Positions 1 through 10,105 of a stretch of DNA of 64,000 bases are shown here, in pieces; position 1 is the stretch's first letter, and each line of letters starts with the position of its first letter. The DNA is taken from contig CBDBHT010000008.1 of NCBI GenBank assembly GCA_965205965.1, forward strand, positions 186,001-250,000, given 5' to 3'. A program made the translations under genes and the position numbers. The DNA comes from Bin55 sp965205965. Its GTDB lineage: Bacteria > Pseudomonadota > Gammaproteobacteria > Pseudomonadales > Azotimanducaceae. The notes beneath the pieces are model-generated. The model did no database searches and was not told where the DNA came from. It saw only the letters and a program-made list of their open reading frames with translations.

Positions 1-89
1 CGGGCGGGACGGCGAATCGCTGAGCATCCGGGCGCGGGGAGGTCGGCGCGCTCCGCCGCCAGCGTCATGCACCCGGTTGCACCGGGCTT

Positions 90-1424
90 TTACGTTGGTG
101 CCAGGCTGGCCCAGATCAAGCGGAAATCCTTCCAGTACGGGAAGGCGGACCCGAACGCCAGATGGATCCGCCGCGTGGACACCGTCACGCGCACCGGGAT
201 CCGGAACAGGCACTTGCGCAGCGTCGATGGACGGCTCCAGCGCAGCATGGCGGATACCGGAAGGTTCTCGAGCCGGCGCTTCATCATGCAATGAAGGGCA
301 TGGGCCAGTGCGCTCATCCGGAGCCGGAGTGCGTTGACGTTCCAGAGGCTGCTGGAGCATCGGTCCAGGAACAGATCGTTCTTCTGTTCCTTGATCCAGT
401 TTTCGGCCTCACCCCGGTCGCAGTACATCTCTTCGTAGACCGTTGGCGCGTCGGGCTTCTGGAGCGAGGTGACGACGAAGCGACTGTTGTACCGGGCTTC
501 GCCGACCGTCGCACATGGGCCTTCCGCGCCGGCCTCCGGTCCGCCGCCGGCCTTGCCGGCCGGTTCCCCGTCCGCGTTGCCGACCGGTTGTCCCGGCAGC
601 CATTCGGCCTTGGCGATCACGCGGCGTTCGCGGCTCCAGCTGTCGCGCGTGCGATAGTCGAAGATCTGGTAGCCGCGGACCGCTTGCTGCGCATAGTCCG
701 GATCCCGCTTCAACCGGTCCCGCAGATCGTCCATCAACGGTTGGACCCGGTCTTTCAGCCGATCATTGCGCGGCAGTCCCAGCACGTAATCCACGCCCCG
801 CGCCTCGCACCACGTCATCAACTCGTCGCGGCAGTAGGCCCCGTCGGCGCGGATCAGGATCGGCACCTGCGGAAATCGCTTCCGCAGCCGGTCCACGAGC
901 GGCGCGACCGTCTCCACCACGCCCGCCGCCACATCGCTGCTCGACGTGCGCAGTTCCGTCCGCACCGGCCAGCCGTTGCAGAACACCAGCCGCGGAAGGT
1001 AGCAGTATTCATGGTAGTACCCGTGATAGAACCGGTGCTCCTGCCGGCCGTGCAATTCCACGTCCGTGGCATCGATGTCCAGCACCAGCCGCTTCGGCAT
1101 CTGGCCCCGCTCGCCCCACACCAGGTACAGCTCCACGAGCAGCTCGTCGAGCGCATCGAAATCCACGGTGATCTGGCGCGCTTTCGCCGGGTCCCGCCCG
1201 TTCGCCGACAGCTCCATCCGGTTCAGCGTGCTTTTGCCGGCCAGCGGCTCGCAGTCCGAACGCGCACACTCCACACGCCCCATGGCCGTGGACAGAGCCC
1301 GGTCCCGCCGCAGCTCGTCGTGATCGTTCACATCTTCGTAGCCCAGCGCGAGACCCAAAATCCGCTGCCCCAGCAACGCCACCAGCGGATGCGCCACCTT
1401 GGACGGGTCCTTGCAATTGGACAC
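90..1424 (-). pseudogene. IS1380-family transposase, 5'-truncated
   Basis: A DDE transposase of the IS1380 family that cuts and joins its own element. The reading frame is open for 444 codons and carries the three acidic regions: LVLDIDATD, then IRADGAYCRDELMTW, then EAENWIKEQKNDLF. The N-terminus is missing: family members have about 60 residues (the part ending FTDHRDP) before the conserved stretch VALLGQRILGLALGYEDVND, and here that stretch comes almost at once after the first Met. The missing kind of N-terminus is present in a second, broken copy at 2560-3106 on the same strand. The C-terminus runs nearly to the left edge of the window. It is most likely inactive because of the missing start. 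Base composition is much more GC-rich than the resident genes. Confidence 0.8.
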
Positions 1425-1479
1425 ACATGACGATGTGAATTCATTCCTTCTGTTTCATTCGCACGGCAAGCACGTATCT

Positions 1480-2500
1480 GCCAGCATGTTTCCGGGCAGG
1501 GGGTATCTTTTGGAAGGTGGAATCCAGCGAGTCTTCCAATACGATCACGGTTTGGCGAATGGTTTGGCGTCGATCCGGAGTTTGATGCCGGGCGGATCCG
1601 AGGTCAGGAGCAGGTTCAGGGTCTCGATCGGCACCGGATTGCGGGGCGGTCCGGTTCTGCCCGTGCGAGTCGATCGAGGCGGCAGGCGGTGATGGCCGAA
1701 GGCCAGGCATTTCGTCGTCCGCGTGATCGACGGCGCTCTTCGATGCGGGCACCGCTCTTGAGCACCTGAAATATTCTTCGATGACGCCAGCGTCGGCGAT
1801 CGCAGTGCCTGGACGGCCTCTTGGGCATCCTGGAACGGGCGGGTGGACAGCAGCACCCAGTGCAGGGGAGACGTGTCGGCAGGGGGATGGATTTCCGTCT
1901 GAGACGGCGTGCACTTGCACCGGCGCGGGGGCAAGAGGTCGGCCGCTTCGCACCTCCATCGGGCGGTGCGGGCGGCTCGCGCCCGGGCACCGCCCGAGGC
2001 AGGCAGCGTTCGAGGCGCACCGGTTGCGATGCCAGCCGTTCCCACAGGTCTGCCATCTTCGGCCTCCGTCCGTGCCGTGCGCTATTGGCACCGCGGGAGG
2101 AGCGGAACAGGTCCACGTCCAAGTCCAGCACGAGAACCGGTCCCGATACGGCGATCAACCGGTGCTCCTGCGCCGGCCGTGCCAGTTCCACGTCCGTGGC
2201 ACGGGCGATGTCCTCCCAAGCACCAGCCGCATGGTGGTGTCCTGCACCGGCATCGGTTCCAGGCGGCAGCGATCCACCGTGGACTGGCGATGTGCGTCCA
2301 GCACATGCTCCTCCGTGACACGCGCCGACAACAAGCGATAGGCTCCTTTCTGCTGTGCCGGGGCGGCAAACACCTGCGGCAAGGACAAGCCCGGACGATC
2401 GGCCCAGGCGCGCCCCATGTCCACCAGCCGCCGCCGCAGGCGCGCATCGCCCAGCGTGCGTGCGCCATATTCCCGATCGGCCCAGTCCGCCGTATCGGCA
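1480..2500 (-). pseudogene. IS4-family (IS50/Tn5-like) transposase remnant
   Basis: A heavily frameshifted transposase readable only by hopping between the three minus-strand frames. Near 2300-2420 one frame gives QQKGAYRLLS followed by a VTEEHVLDAH region and PVQDTT, the typical N-terminal third of Tn5-like transposases. Near 1790-1850 another frame gives WVLLSTRPFQDAQEA. Near 1720-1770 two frames give VIEEYF and FQVLKSGARIEERR, the YREK-like C-terminal signature of this group. No frame is open across the gene, so it is dead. It lies between two IS1380 fragments, so it probably inserted into an IS1380 copy before both decayed. The precise ends were not found. Confidence 0.6.
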
Positions 2501-2559
2501 AGCCGGGATCGCTCATTGGAGCGCGGATTCGCACAAAATGCCGCGACAGCGGATGCACG

Positions 2560-3106
2560 GTCGGAGATCTGGCGCGCTTAGCACGTCCCGGCGCCGGGTC
2601 CCGCCCGTTCGCCGACACGCCTCCATCCGGTTCACCCGTACCCCGAATGCTGCCGAACCACCGCCTGCAAATGTGCGCCGCGCGGTCCGACCAGCCGATC
2701 CAGCGATCCCGACAGGCCGCCAGCTCCGAACGCGCGACCCTGGCGGCTCGAGACTCCAGTTCACGCCCCATGGCCGTGGACAGAGCCCGGTCCCGCCGCA
2801 GCTCGTCGTGATCGTTCACATCTTCGTAGCCCAGCGCGAGACCCAAAATCCGCTGCCCCAGCAACGCCACCAGCGCATGCAAATATAGCCATGTCCAATT
2901 GCAAGGGACGGGTCCCGGTGGTCCGTGAAACATGCCGAGGCGCGCTCGAACAGCTGGACCTGCTCGGCCAGCATCATCAGCAGTGCCGAGCCCCCGTTGG
3001 AACTCAGCTCGCCTCCACTGCAGTCCACCTCCATCCGCCCCGGACGGACCCCTTTCGCCATCCGACGCACCAACCGGTCCGCGCCGCGCTTTTGCTTGCT
3101 CTTCAT
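2560..3106 (-). pseudogene. IS1380-family transposase N-terminal remnant
   Basis: The second IS1380 copy. From about 3106 downward the frame gives MKSKQKRGADRLVRRMAKG, then GGSALLMMLAEQ and ACFTDHRDPSLA, the start of an IS1380 transposase. It then shifts frame to give LVALLGQRILGLALGYEDVN near 2880-2820, the segment with which the truncated copy at 90-1424 begins. The sequence remains IS1380-like to about the NGRDPA motif near 2600 and then runs into the IS50-like remnant. The gene has at least one frameshift and no C-terminal half here. Together with the copy at 90-1424 it suggests one element interrupted and rearranged by the IS50-like insertion; that order is inference. Confidence 0.65.
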
Positions 3107-3495
3107 CCCGTACCCTCCTCCATCCGGCCCCATCGGCCGCGTTGCGCCCACCCTTCGGCCAGCGTGGCCGCATATCCCGGACGCCCCTTCCAGAACACCC
3201 ACCGGAACATGCACAGTACGACCACCAGCGTGTTCAGCACGCGCCGCCGCCGCTGCCAGAGCCGGACCCAAGCATCCTCCGGGGCCAAGACGGCTGCCGG
3301 CGACCTGCAGGACCCCAATCGATCCCGACCCTTCGGCGTGAACCAGCCCAGATGACTACGCAGGGTGGATGCCAACTCATGGCGGCTCAGTGCCGAAAAC
3401 CGTGCCACCGTCTTCTGAAGGTCCACCATCCAACGGCGGGGCAGCCGCGTGCCACCCAAGGTGGTCGACTTCAAGTTCTCGATTCGAAAATCCAT
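3103..3495 (-). pseudogene. IS4-type transposase N-terminal fragment
   Basis: The frame starting MDFRIENLKSTTLGGTRLPR carries a segment RFSALSRHELASTL followed by HLGWFTPKGRDRLGSC. This resembles the helical N-terminal (DUF4338-like) domain that some IS4-type transposases carry before the DDE domain. The frame ends after about 130 codons and no catalytic core follows; it runs into the IS1380 remnant. On its right it abuts a 5'-end fragment of the IS4-like element seen again at 4809-5717. It could be the N-terminus of that same element type in rearranged form; I could not confirm this. Confidence 0.45.
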
Positions 3496-3517
3496 CACGT
3501 TGGCACCAGAGACCATC

Positions 3518-3665
3518 TAACCAAGCGTAGATTGCCATAACCCATGCCAAAACGCAAGTGTTTTTTTGAAGAGCCCCCAAAAAAACGGATATGTTTCCGT
3601 ATATCAACCGGTTACACGACATCCTCAAAGACCGGGATCCCTTTCCGTGTTCATCCGCATGCCAT
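3518..3665 (+). mobile_element. IS4-like element, end fragment
   Basis: About 150 bp that repeat, in inverted orientation, the sequence at about 5578-5717. Shared landmarks are TAGATTGCCATAACCCATGC near the outer end and the coded segment YINRLHDILKDRDPFP, matching YINLLHDILKDQDPFP of the copy at 4891-5646. Only this end survives. To its right, 3666-4046 is GC-rich sequence that I could not assign apart from a short resemblance at about 3890-3960 to the IS1380 N-terminal region (WMAKGVRSGR against RMAKGVRPGR). Confidence 0.6.
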
Positions 3666-4046
3666 GGCAGCCACCGGGGGCGAAACCTCCCGACCAGTCG
3701 GGGACCGTTCGGGCCTCGTCAAGACCAGAACCCAGGGGCGTGCGATAGGGACGTCAGCCGCATGCTCACCCGCATGGCTCATCATCCAGTCGAAAACAGC
3801 ATCTTGCACGGGATGCGCCGCTTTGCACGCCGGTCGTGGCGGTCCGCAAAACGGGCCCAGGCGCATGCTACACGGCCGCCCCGCTTCCGTCCGACCCGAA
3901 CGCACCCCTTTCGCCATCCAACGCACCCATCCGTCCGAACGCACCCCGCTACCATCCCCTTCCCCCCGGCAAAGCCCAACCAACTTCGTTGCATCAACAA
4001 CTTACACGCACATACATCGCACCCAAGCCATCCATTATGAGAAATA

Positions 4047-4281
4047 AGGGCTAGCAATGTAAATTTGCCCGTCATGCTTTTGCTGATCAATACGGTAGTA
4101 TGATTTTTGTCTTAAATCATTATATCATGTTTACCATACACATTATGTTACCATAAAACACTATTCTTACGAACTATGATATAGATCAATCCAAGATCCC
4201 GAGTTCCCAATTTAGTATGCGATGCTTGAAATTGTCGAAACATGCCTATGATCATATCTCACCTCCTGTATAATTATAGAC
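4047..4281. other. AT-rich spacer, no gene seen
   Basis: Strikingly AT-rich sequence between two GC-rich IS remnants. No open frame with recognisable content. It is probably original chromosomal spacer into which the flanking elements inserted. Confidence 0.5.
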
Positions 4282-4306
4282 TTGGAAGATCTGACAGGAT
4301 CTTGCG

Positions 4307-4808
4307 ATGAACCAGAAACTGATGGACTTTCTGACTTGGCAGGAACTTCTTGGCACGGAACAGGCCTGCCTGGAAGCCCTTGCCCACCACCGCTGGCGCG
4401 GTGGCTTCGCGTGTCTGAACTGCAGGCACGACCAAGCTTGAGTCCTGCAACACCGGCATCTGCACAAGTGCCGCTGCTGCGGTCGTCAGACTTCGCCCAC
4501 GGCGGGGACGATCTTCGAAAACACGCGGTTGCCGATGACTACATGGTTGGCGACGGTCGATCGGATGACCTTCGACAAAGGGGGGCTGTCAGCGGAACGG
4601 TTGCCGTAAGATGATGGGGTCTGCTGACGTTCGGCGCAACGCATGCTGGACAAGTTGCGGGCGGCAATGGCGGACCGAGATGCCGACTACCCGTTACAGG
4701 GACTCGTGGAGGTGGATGACTGCTTGGTCGGCGGTGCGAACGAAGGCGGCAAGCGAGGGCGGGGCTCCGAGACTAAGTGCTCGGTGCTGCGGACGCCCCC
4801 TGCAGTCT
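4307..4808 (+). pseudogene. IS1595-family transposase remnant
   Basis: The frame from ATG 4307 gives MNQKLMDFLTWQELLGTEQ, then RWRGGFACLNCRHDQA, an in-frame TGA at 4439-4441, and after it HKCRCCGRQTSPTAGTIFEN. The two CxxC pairs are the zinc-ribbon N-terminus of IS1595-family transposases. Further on come MLDKLRAAMADRDADYPL and VEVDDCLVGGANEGGKRGRG, the first catalytic region of the family. Extra stops lie between these blocks at about 4610-4630. The C-terminal half is missing because the IS4-like element at 4809 takes over. Non-functional. Confidence 0.75.
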
Positions 4809-5717
4809 CAATGGCATTCGTTTAGTGGATTTTGCCATTCGGTTAAGGATTCGGTCTTGGGCCTTGGTTATCCGCTGATTTTTTATTCCATTAGCGAGTT
4901 GCCGGTGCTCCCCTTCTTCGCTGCCACTTTCCGACCGGTTTTCGGGATCGCCGTTCATAGGACCTACCCGGACGGAGCCGTTGCCGACACTGGACGATCT
5001 CGCCGACAATACGGGCCACGGTTTCCCGGAGGGCGGATGCCTGCTGAAGTAGCAGGCTCTCGATGTTGGCCGGCACCGCCGCAAGTCCGTGCTTGAAATT
5101 CGTCTGCATCAGTGGCTTGCCGTCGTTCGGCAGCCCCCCGTTCAAATGATCCTCGCCGTGGTTGGCGAACAGCCGGGTCATGGCAATGAGGGTGAAGCAT
5201 GCATACAGTTCCTGTTTCACGCCGCGCTCGCTTTGCCCATGAAAGTCCTCAACCTCCATCGGCCGTTTGTATACCTTGTACAGTTCCTCGATGCCCCATC
5301 TCGCGTGATACAGATCCGACAGTTGGTCGACGGAATACTGGTCCCGGTCCAGCAGGGTCGTTCCCAGGATGAAGACGGTATCGCCCACGGCATATTTCAC
5401 CAGCCGCAAGCGGTGCGGGTCGAATGCGGCTCCGGGATTCCTTCGGCGTAGTCGGGTCAGCGTGCCTTGGCGGGGAACGACCTCAATGACCGTATCCCGG
5501 CGGCGGCCCGTGGAAGTTGTGTCAAGAATCTTCTGCAATTTCCAGTGGGAGCGGAGACCCGCCCATATGGGCAATGGCATTCGGATTAGCGGAAAGGGAT
5601 CCTGGTCTTTGAGGATGTCGTGTAACAGGTTGATATACAGAAACATATTCGGTTCTTTTGAGGTTCTTCAAAAACACTTACGTTTCAGCATGGGTTATGG
5701 CAATCTACGCTTAGTTA
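4809..5717 (-). pseudogene. IS4-family transposase, partial, with IS256 scar
   Basis: The readable transposase frame is 4891-5646 (251 codons). It contains the late catalytic region YHARWGIEELYKVYKRPMEV followed by DFHGQSERGVKQELYACFTL, typical of IS4-family enzymes. The N-terminal half is incomplete. The left end, CAATGGCATTCGTTTAGTG at 4809, recurs as the right end of the copy finishing at 25894, so it is probably the element end. A 57-bp piece of an IS256 end (5516-5572) is embedded in the coding region and keeps the frame open, adding residues around IWAGLRSHWKLQKILDTT. The piece at 3518-3665 comes from the other end of the same element type. Confidence 0.7.
5516..5572. mobile_element. 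IS256-family terminal fragment
   Basis: Starts GTTGTGTCAAGAATC, continues TTCTGCAATTTCCAGTGG and ends in half of the palindrome found complete at 25081-25114. It matches, in inverted orientation, the right end of the IS256-like element ending near 25149. No second end or transposase accompanies it, so it is a scar. Confidence 0.7.
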
Positions 5718-5997
5718 GTGTCTGAGCGAAAACCCTGACGATTGTATCAAAGCGTTGATTATTGCGGCATGGGAGGGTATTTTGAGCTAAAATGCTACGG
5801 GTGAAGATTGCCGTTGGAGGCGTTGAAATGGGCTTTTTTAGGGAAGGTCTGAACAATCTCGTTCAAGACCGGGAAATTGCTGATAGAGGCTGAGAATCTA
5901 TCCGATGGGGCGTTTTGGCTGTGCCCTATCGCCTCTGGAGCTCGATTTCCTCCCGATTGCATCGCCTGACGCGATCTGCAGGCGGATTCATCCCGCG

Positions 5998-6936
5998 TCA
6001 GGTCGCTACGCGGCGGCCAGCAATCAGCAGATTAGTGAACCCCAGCAGCAACGCCAGCCGTTGCGTGTTTTTGGCCAGACCCCGATAGCGCACCTTGGCG
6101 TATCCGAAGTGCCGCTTCACGTACAGGAACGGATGCTCCACTTTGGCACGCACTGAGGCCTTGCACTTCTCTCGCATCCTCGCAGGGTCGTCCGGTGCCA
6201 GTCGGCGGCGCACACCCGGACGCATCGCCACCTGCCAGGTTACCTTCGATCCCTGGAACTCCGGACGTTTGTCGATGCCTTGATATCCTGCATCGCCCCA
6301 AACCGTCGTCTCGCCTCCGTGTAACAGCCGGTGTGCCTGAGCCAGATCCGACGCATGGACCCGCCGTGGTGGCCACACTATGTGTCAGACCCGATGTCGC
6401 ATCCATACCGATATGCGCCTTCATGCCGAAATGCCACTGATGCCACTGGTTGCCTTTCTTGGCCTGATGCATCTCCGGATCCCGCTCCTGCCGCCGGTTC
6501 TTCGTTGACGATGGTGCCTCGATCAGGGTCGCATCCACGATCGTTCCCTGCTTCATGCGATGACCACAGGATGCCAGATGCGCGTTGATGGCTCCGAACA
6601 ACCCCTCGCCCAGATCATGCTTCTCCAGCAAGTGCCGGAAGTTCAGGATCGTCGTCTCATCCGGCAGCGCATCCGTCAGTCGCAATCCCACAAACCGACG
6701 CACGGACTCCGCCTCGTAGAGCAGATCCTCCATCCCCGGATCACTCAGGTTATAGAACAACTGCACGCAATGAACCCGCAGCATCACGCCCAGCGGGTAC
6801 GGCTGCCGACCGCAGCCGACCTTCGGATAGAACGGCTCGATCCGACCTTCCAGTCGTTCCCAGGGGATCAGTTGCTCCATTCGCTCCAGAAAGAGCTCCC
6901 GCCGTGTGCGACGCTTCTTCCGATCGTATTCCAACC
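5998..6936 (-). pseudogene. IS5-family transposase, frameshifted
   Basis: An IS5-family DDE transposase. The upstream frame carries EQLIPWERLEGRIEPFYPK, then PDETTILNFRHLLEKH and GTIVDATLIEAPSSTKN (first Asp). The downstream frame, entered after a frameshift near 6370, carries ETTVWGDAGYQGIDKRPEFQ (second Asp) and VEHPFLYVKRHFGYAKVRYR (Glu region). The left end of the element is probably GGGAAGGTCTGAACAATC near 5841. On the right it runs directly into the 3' part of the ISNCY transposase around 6936, so its own start region and right end are deleted. Dead. Confidence 0.8.
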
Positions 6937-7021
6937 TGCACCGACTTGGACGCTTGCTGCAGCAACGGGCGGCGCGGCGGTACCATCGCACGCACGCACC
7001 ACCCTATCGTTTGGCGGCCTA

Positions 7022-8252
7022 GTAGGCTACCAGTTCTAATAATACGTGTTTATAATAGTAGATTGGAAGGGGTTCTGGGATCAGGAGGATTCGATGCCGA
7101 AGAAATACATGGTGGAGTTAGCTCAGGATGAGCGGGATGAGTTGGAAGCGGTGCTGAAGTCGAGCACGCGTCGTGCGGTGTCGGCGACGAAGCTGCAGCG
7201 TGCACGGATTCTGCTGGCCGTGGATCAGGGGGGTGCTGGCCCGGCACTGACGGACATGCAGGTGGTGGATGCGCTGGGGGTGACGGAGCGGACCTGCCAG
7301 CACGTGCGTCGGCGGGCGGTGGAGCAGGGTCCGATGAAGGCTCTGGAGCGTAGGCCTCGGCCGTTGCCTCCGGTGCCGAAGAAGTTGGACGGGGAGAAGG
7401 AAGCGCGTCTGGTTCAGGTGGCCTGTTCGGTTCCACCGGAAGGCCGCGTTCGGTGGACCGTTAAGTTGCTGGCGGAAGAGCTGGTGCGGCTTGAAGTGGT
7501 CGAATCGATTTGCGGGGAGACCGTGCGGCAGGCGTTAAAAAAAACGAATTAAAACCGTGGCGGCGAAAAATGTGGTGCATTCCGAAGCAGCAAAGCCACC
7601 ATTTCGTGGCCGGCATGGAGCGGGTGCTCAAGGTATACCAACGGCCCTACGACTCGCGGCATCCGGTGGTGTGCATGGACGAGATGAGCAAGCAGCTAGT
7701 GTCGGAAGTCCGCGAGAAATTACCGGTACGCCCCGGGTCGCCGGAGAAGTACGACGCCCACTACCTCCGCCGGGGAGAATGCACGGTGTGGATGTTTGGC
7801 GAGCCGCTGTCCGGCTGGCGGACAGTGGCTGTCACCAAACGGCGCACGACGTTGGATTGGGCGAAGTAAGTGCGCGCACTGGCGAATCTGCCGCGTTACC
7901 GGGATGCGGAAAGCATCACGCTGGTGTACGACAACTTAAACACCCACAGCGGTGACTCGTTCTACGCCGCGTTCCCGGCGGCCGAAGCCAGTCGGTTGAA
8001 CGACCGCATCCACTTGGTGTACACGCCGAAACACGGGAGCTGGCTGAACGTTGCGGAACTGGAGTTCAGTGCGTTGCACCGCCAGTGCCTGGATCGCCGG
8101 ATCGAGAGCAGGGCTTTGGTCACGTCGGAAACGGCGGCCTGGGCCAAGGAGCGCAATCGCGAACAGACCGGGGTCGACTGGCAGCTCAGCGTCGACGACG
8201 CGCGCACCAAACTGAAGCATCTATACCCGAAAATTAAAACCAGTTAAACTAC
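7022..8252 (+). mobile_element. IS630-family element copy 1
   Basis: A 1231-bp element between TA dinucleotides at 7020-7021 and 8253-8254, inserted in the target CTAG. Its imperfect terminal repeats begin GTAGGCTACC on the left and, read inward from the right, GTAGTTTAACTGG. It splits the 3' region of ISNCY copy 2: joining 7018 to 8256 around a single CTAG restores the uninterrupted sequence seen at about 28730 on the other strand. It is therefore younger than that ISNCY copy. Confidence 0.9.
7094..8247 (+). pseudogene. IS630 transposase copy 1 (two frames, nonsense mutation)
   Basis: IS630 transposases bind the element ends and insert at TA. The first frame (7094-7552) holds the helix-turn-helix part, including LTDMQVVDALGVTERTCQHV. 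The DDE part is in the -1 frame: VVCMDEMSKQLV (Asp), ITLVYDNLNTHSG (Asp) and GSWLNVAELEFSAL (Glu). The two frames meet at TTAAAAAAAAC near 7537, a slippery run suited to -1 frameshifting that would give the joined protein. In this copy an in-frame TAA at 7867-7869 replaces a CAA codon (the copy at 26626-27736 has Gln there), so the product would be truncated before the second Asp. Confidence 0.85.
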
Positions 8253-8464
8253 TAGCCGTCCCCATCCTCAATATCCATCCTTCCCGCCCCTCGGGACGGA
8301 CTCCGCACGCCCTGAAAGCGAGCAGGAGAACATCATCCGCACTTTTGGAGCCCCGATGGGCGGATGACCCGTCGTACATCTCCTAAATCAACATGATCCC
8401 CTGAGCGGCGGATACCATCAAAGTGGCTTAAACCCATCGTAAAATGGGGTTTTCCCGCAGACAC

Positions 8465-8847
8465 TAGCTAAGATATTTTTAACTGTGCTGAAACTCGAAG
8501 AAGATAATTATTTTCTAGTGACCCAGTCCGAGAAGTTGCGGATTACAGTGGAAGACGCTCCATTCACCATCGTAGACATGGAAGCGAATGGTACCAACCG
8601 GAATCAGTCCATCGCTTTTTGCACTAACTTTGACGAGTACGTGATTGCCGATGCCATACATCCGATATTTACTCGCGTAAGAAATGGAGAAACTCGACCT
8701 TACGCCATGATTCGGTCTGGACTTCATGCACTCATTGTTCGAAGCGTCTACTACCGGCTGGCGGACCTGGTCATAGAAACGGAATCTGGTTTTAAAATTT
8801 GGAGTGCAGGTACTCTATTTTCTCTTGAACCTGTAGTCTCAAGCTAG
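8465..8847 (+). pseudogene. DUF1285-family protein, 5'-truncated
   Basis: The open frame begins inside the insertion scar and reads LAKIFLTVLKLEEDNYFLVT, then ITVEDAPFTIVDME, then TNFDEYVIADAIHP and YAMIRSGLHALIVRSVYYRL, ending KIWSAGTLFSLEP. This is the pattern of DUF1285 proteins, which are normally about 180 residues; function unknown. The first 50 or so residues are missing because ISNCY copy 2 (and IS4-like sequence beyond it) occupies the 5' side. An in-frame GTG/ATG-like start could still give a shortened product of about 120 residues. The stop codon TAG (8845-8847) lies in the CTAG used by IS630 copy 2, so that insertion did not change the protein. Confidence 0.7.
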
Positions 8848-10082
8848 TAGGTTTCCTGTTCTAACAATACGTGTTTATAATAGTGGACTGGAAGGGGTTC
8901 TGGGATCAGGAGGATCAGATGCCGAAGCAATACATGGTGGAGTTAGCTCAGGATGAGCGGGATGAGTTGGAAGCGGTGCTGAAGTCGAGCACGCGTCGTG
9001 CGGTGTCGGCGACGAAGCTGCAGCGTGCACGAATTCTGCTGGCCGTGGATCAGGGGGGCACTGGCCCGGCACTGACGGACATGCAGGTGGTGGATGCGCT
9101 GGGGGTGGACGGAGCGGACCTGCCAGCACGTGCGTCGGCGGGCGGTGGAGCAGGGTCCGATGAAGGCTCTGGAGCGCAGGCCTCGGCCGTTGCCTCCGGT
9201 GCCGAAGAAGTCGGACGGGGAGAAGGAAGCGCGTCTGGTTCAGGTGGCCTGTCCGGTTCCACCGGAAGACCGCGTTCGGTGGACCGTGAAGCTGCTGGCG
9301 GAAGAGCTGGTGCGACTTGAAGTGGTCGAATCGATTTGCGGGGAGACTGTGCGGAAGGCGTTAAAAAAACGAATGGAAACCATGGCGGCGGGAAATGTGG
9401 TGTATCCCGAAGAAACAAAGCCACCATTTCGTGGCCGGCATGGAGCGGGTGCTCAAGGTATACCGGCGGCCGTACGACCCGCGGCATCCGGTGGTGTGCA
9501 TGGACGAGATGAGCAAGCAGCTCGTGGCGGAAGTCCGCGAGAAGTTGCCGGTACGCCCCGAGGTCGCCGGAGAAGTACGACGCCCACTACCTCCGCCGGG
9601 GAGCATGCACGGTGTGGATGTTCGGCGAGCCGCTGTCCGGCTGGCGGACAGTGGCTGTCACCAAACGGCGCACGATGTTGGATTGGGCGAAGCAAGTGCG
9701 CGCACTGGTGAATCTGCCGCGTTCCCGGGATGCGGAAAGCATCACGCTGGTGTGCGACAACTTGAACACCCACAGCGGTGACTCGTTCTACGCCGCGTTC
9801 CCGGCGGCCGAAGCCAGTCGGTTGAACGACCGCATCCACTTGGTGCACACGCCGAAACGCGGGAGCTGGCTGAACGAACGTTGCGGAACTGGAGTTCAGT
9901 GCGTTGCACCGCCAGTGCCTGGATCGCCGGGTCGAGAGCAGGGCTTTGGTCACGTCGGAAACGGCGGCCTGGGCCAAGGAGCGCAATCGCGAACAGACCG
10001 GGGTCGACTGGCAGCTCAGCGTCGACGACGCGCGCACCAAACTGAAGCATCTATACCCGAAAATTAAAACTAGTTAAACTAC
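8847..10082 (+). mobile_element. IS630-family element copy 2
   Basis: A 1236-bp element flanked by TA at 8845-8846 and 10083-10084, again within CTAG. Ends match copy 1. It sits at the stop codon of the DUF1285 remnant and just downstream of the ETF-QO gene. Confidence 0.9.
8919..10077 (+). pseudogene. IS630 transposase copy 2 (frameshifted)
   Basis: The frame opens MPKQYMVELAQDERDELEAV but shifts within the helix-turn-helix region near 9100 (extra base after GCGCTGGGGGTG). The A-run at 9361-9367 has one A fewer than copy 1, so -1 slippage no longer leads into the DDE frame. Further indels fall near 9560 (after the first Asp region) and 9875. The element cannot make its own full transposase. 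Confidence 0.8.
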
Positions 10083-10105
10083 TAGCTCCTTGTCTTACTT
10101 AGCAA

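Larger units (their letters stand above)
5718..8464 (-). mobile_element. ISNCY-family element copy 2, nested and deleted
   Basis: Three separated pieces match the ISNCY element at 28519-33746: the 5' end (5718 to about 5840, starting GTGTCTGAGCGAAAACCC), the last part of the transposase (about 6937-7020) and the 3' end (8255-8464, ending in CAGACAC). The gaps are filled by an IS5 element and an IS630 element; the middle of the ISNCY transposase is lost. The flanks carry TAGTTA (5712-5717) and TAGCTA (8465-8470), a possible decayed 6-bp target duplication; the better-preserved copy has a perfect 6-bp one. The left flank is itself IS4-like sequence, so the duplication is uncertain. Confidence 0.7.

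Noticed and set aside
162..1430. Long plus-strand open frame (422 codons) opposite the IS1380 transposase
   Set aside because: It is the mirror of a GC-rich coding strand; its translation is His/Arg/Pro-rich with no family features, while the minus strand has the DDE transposase.
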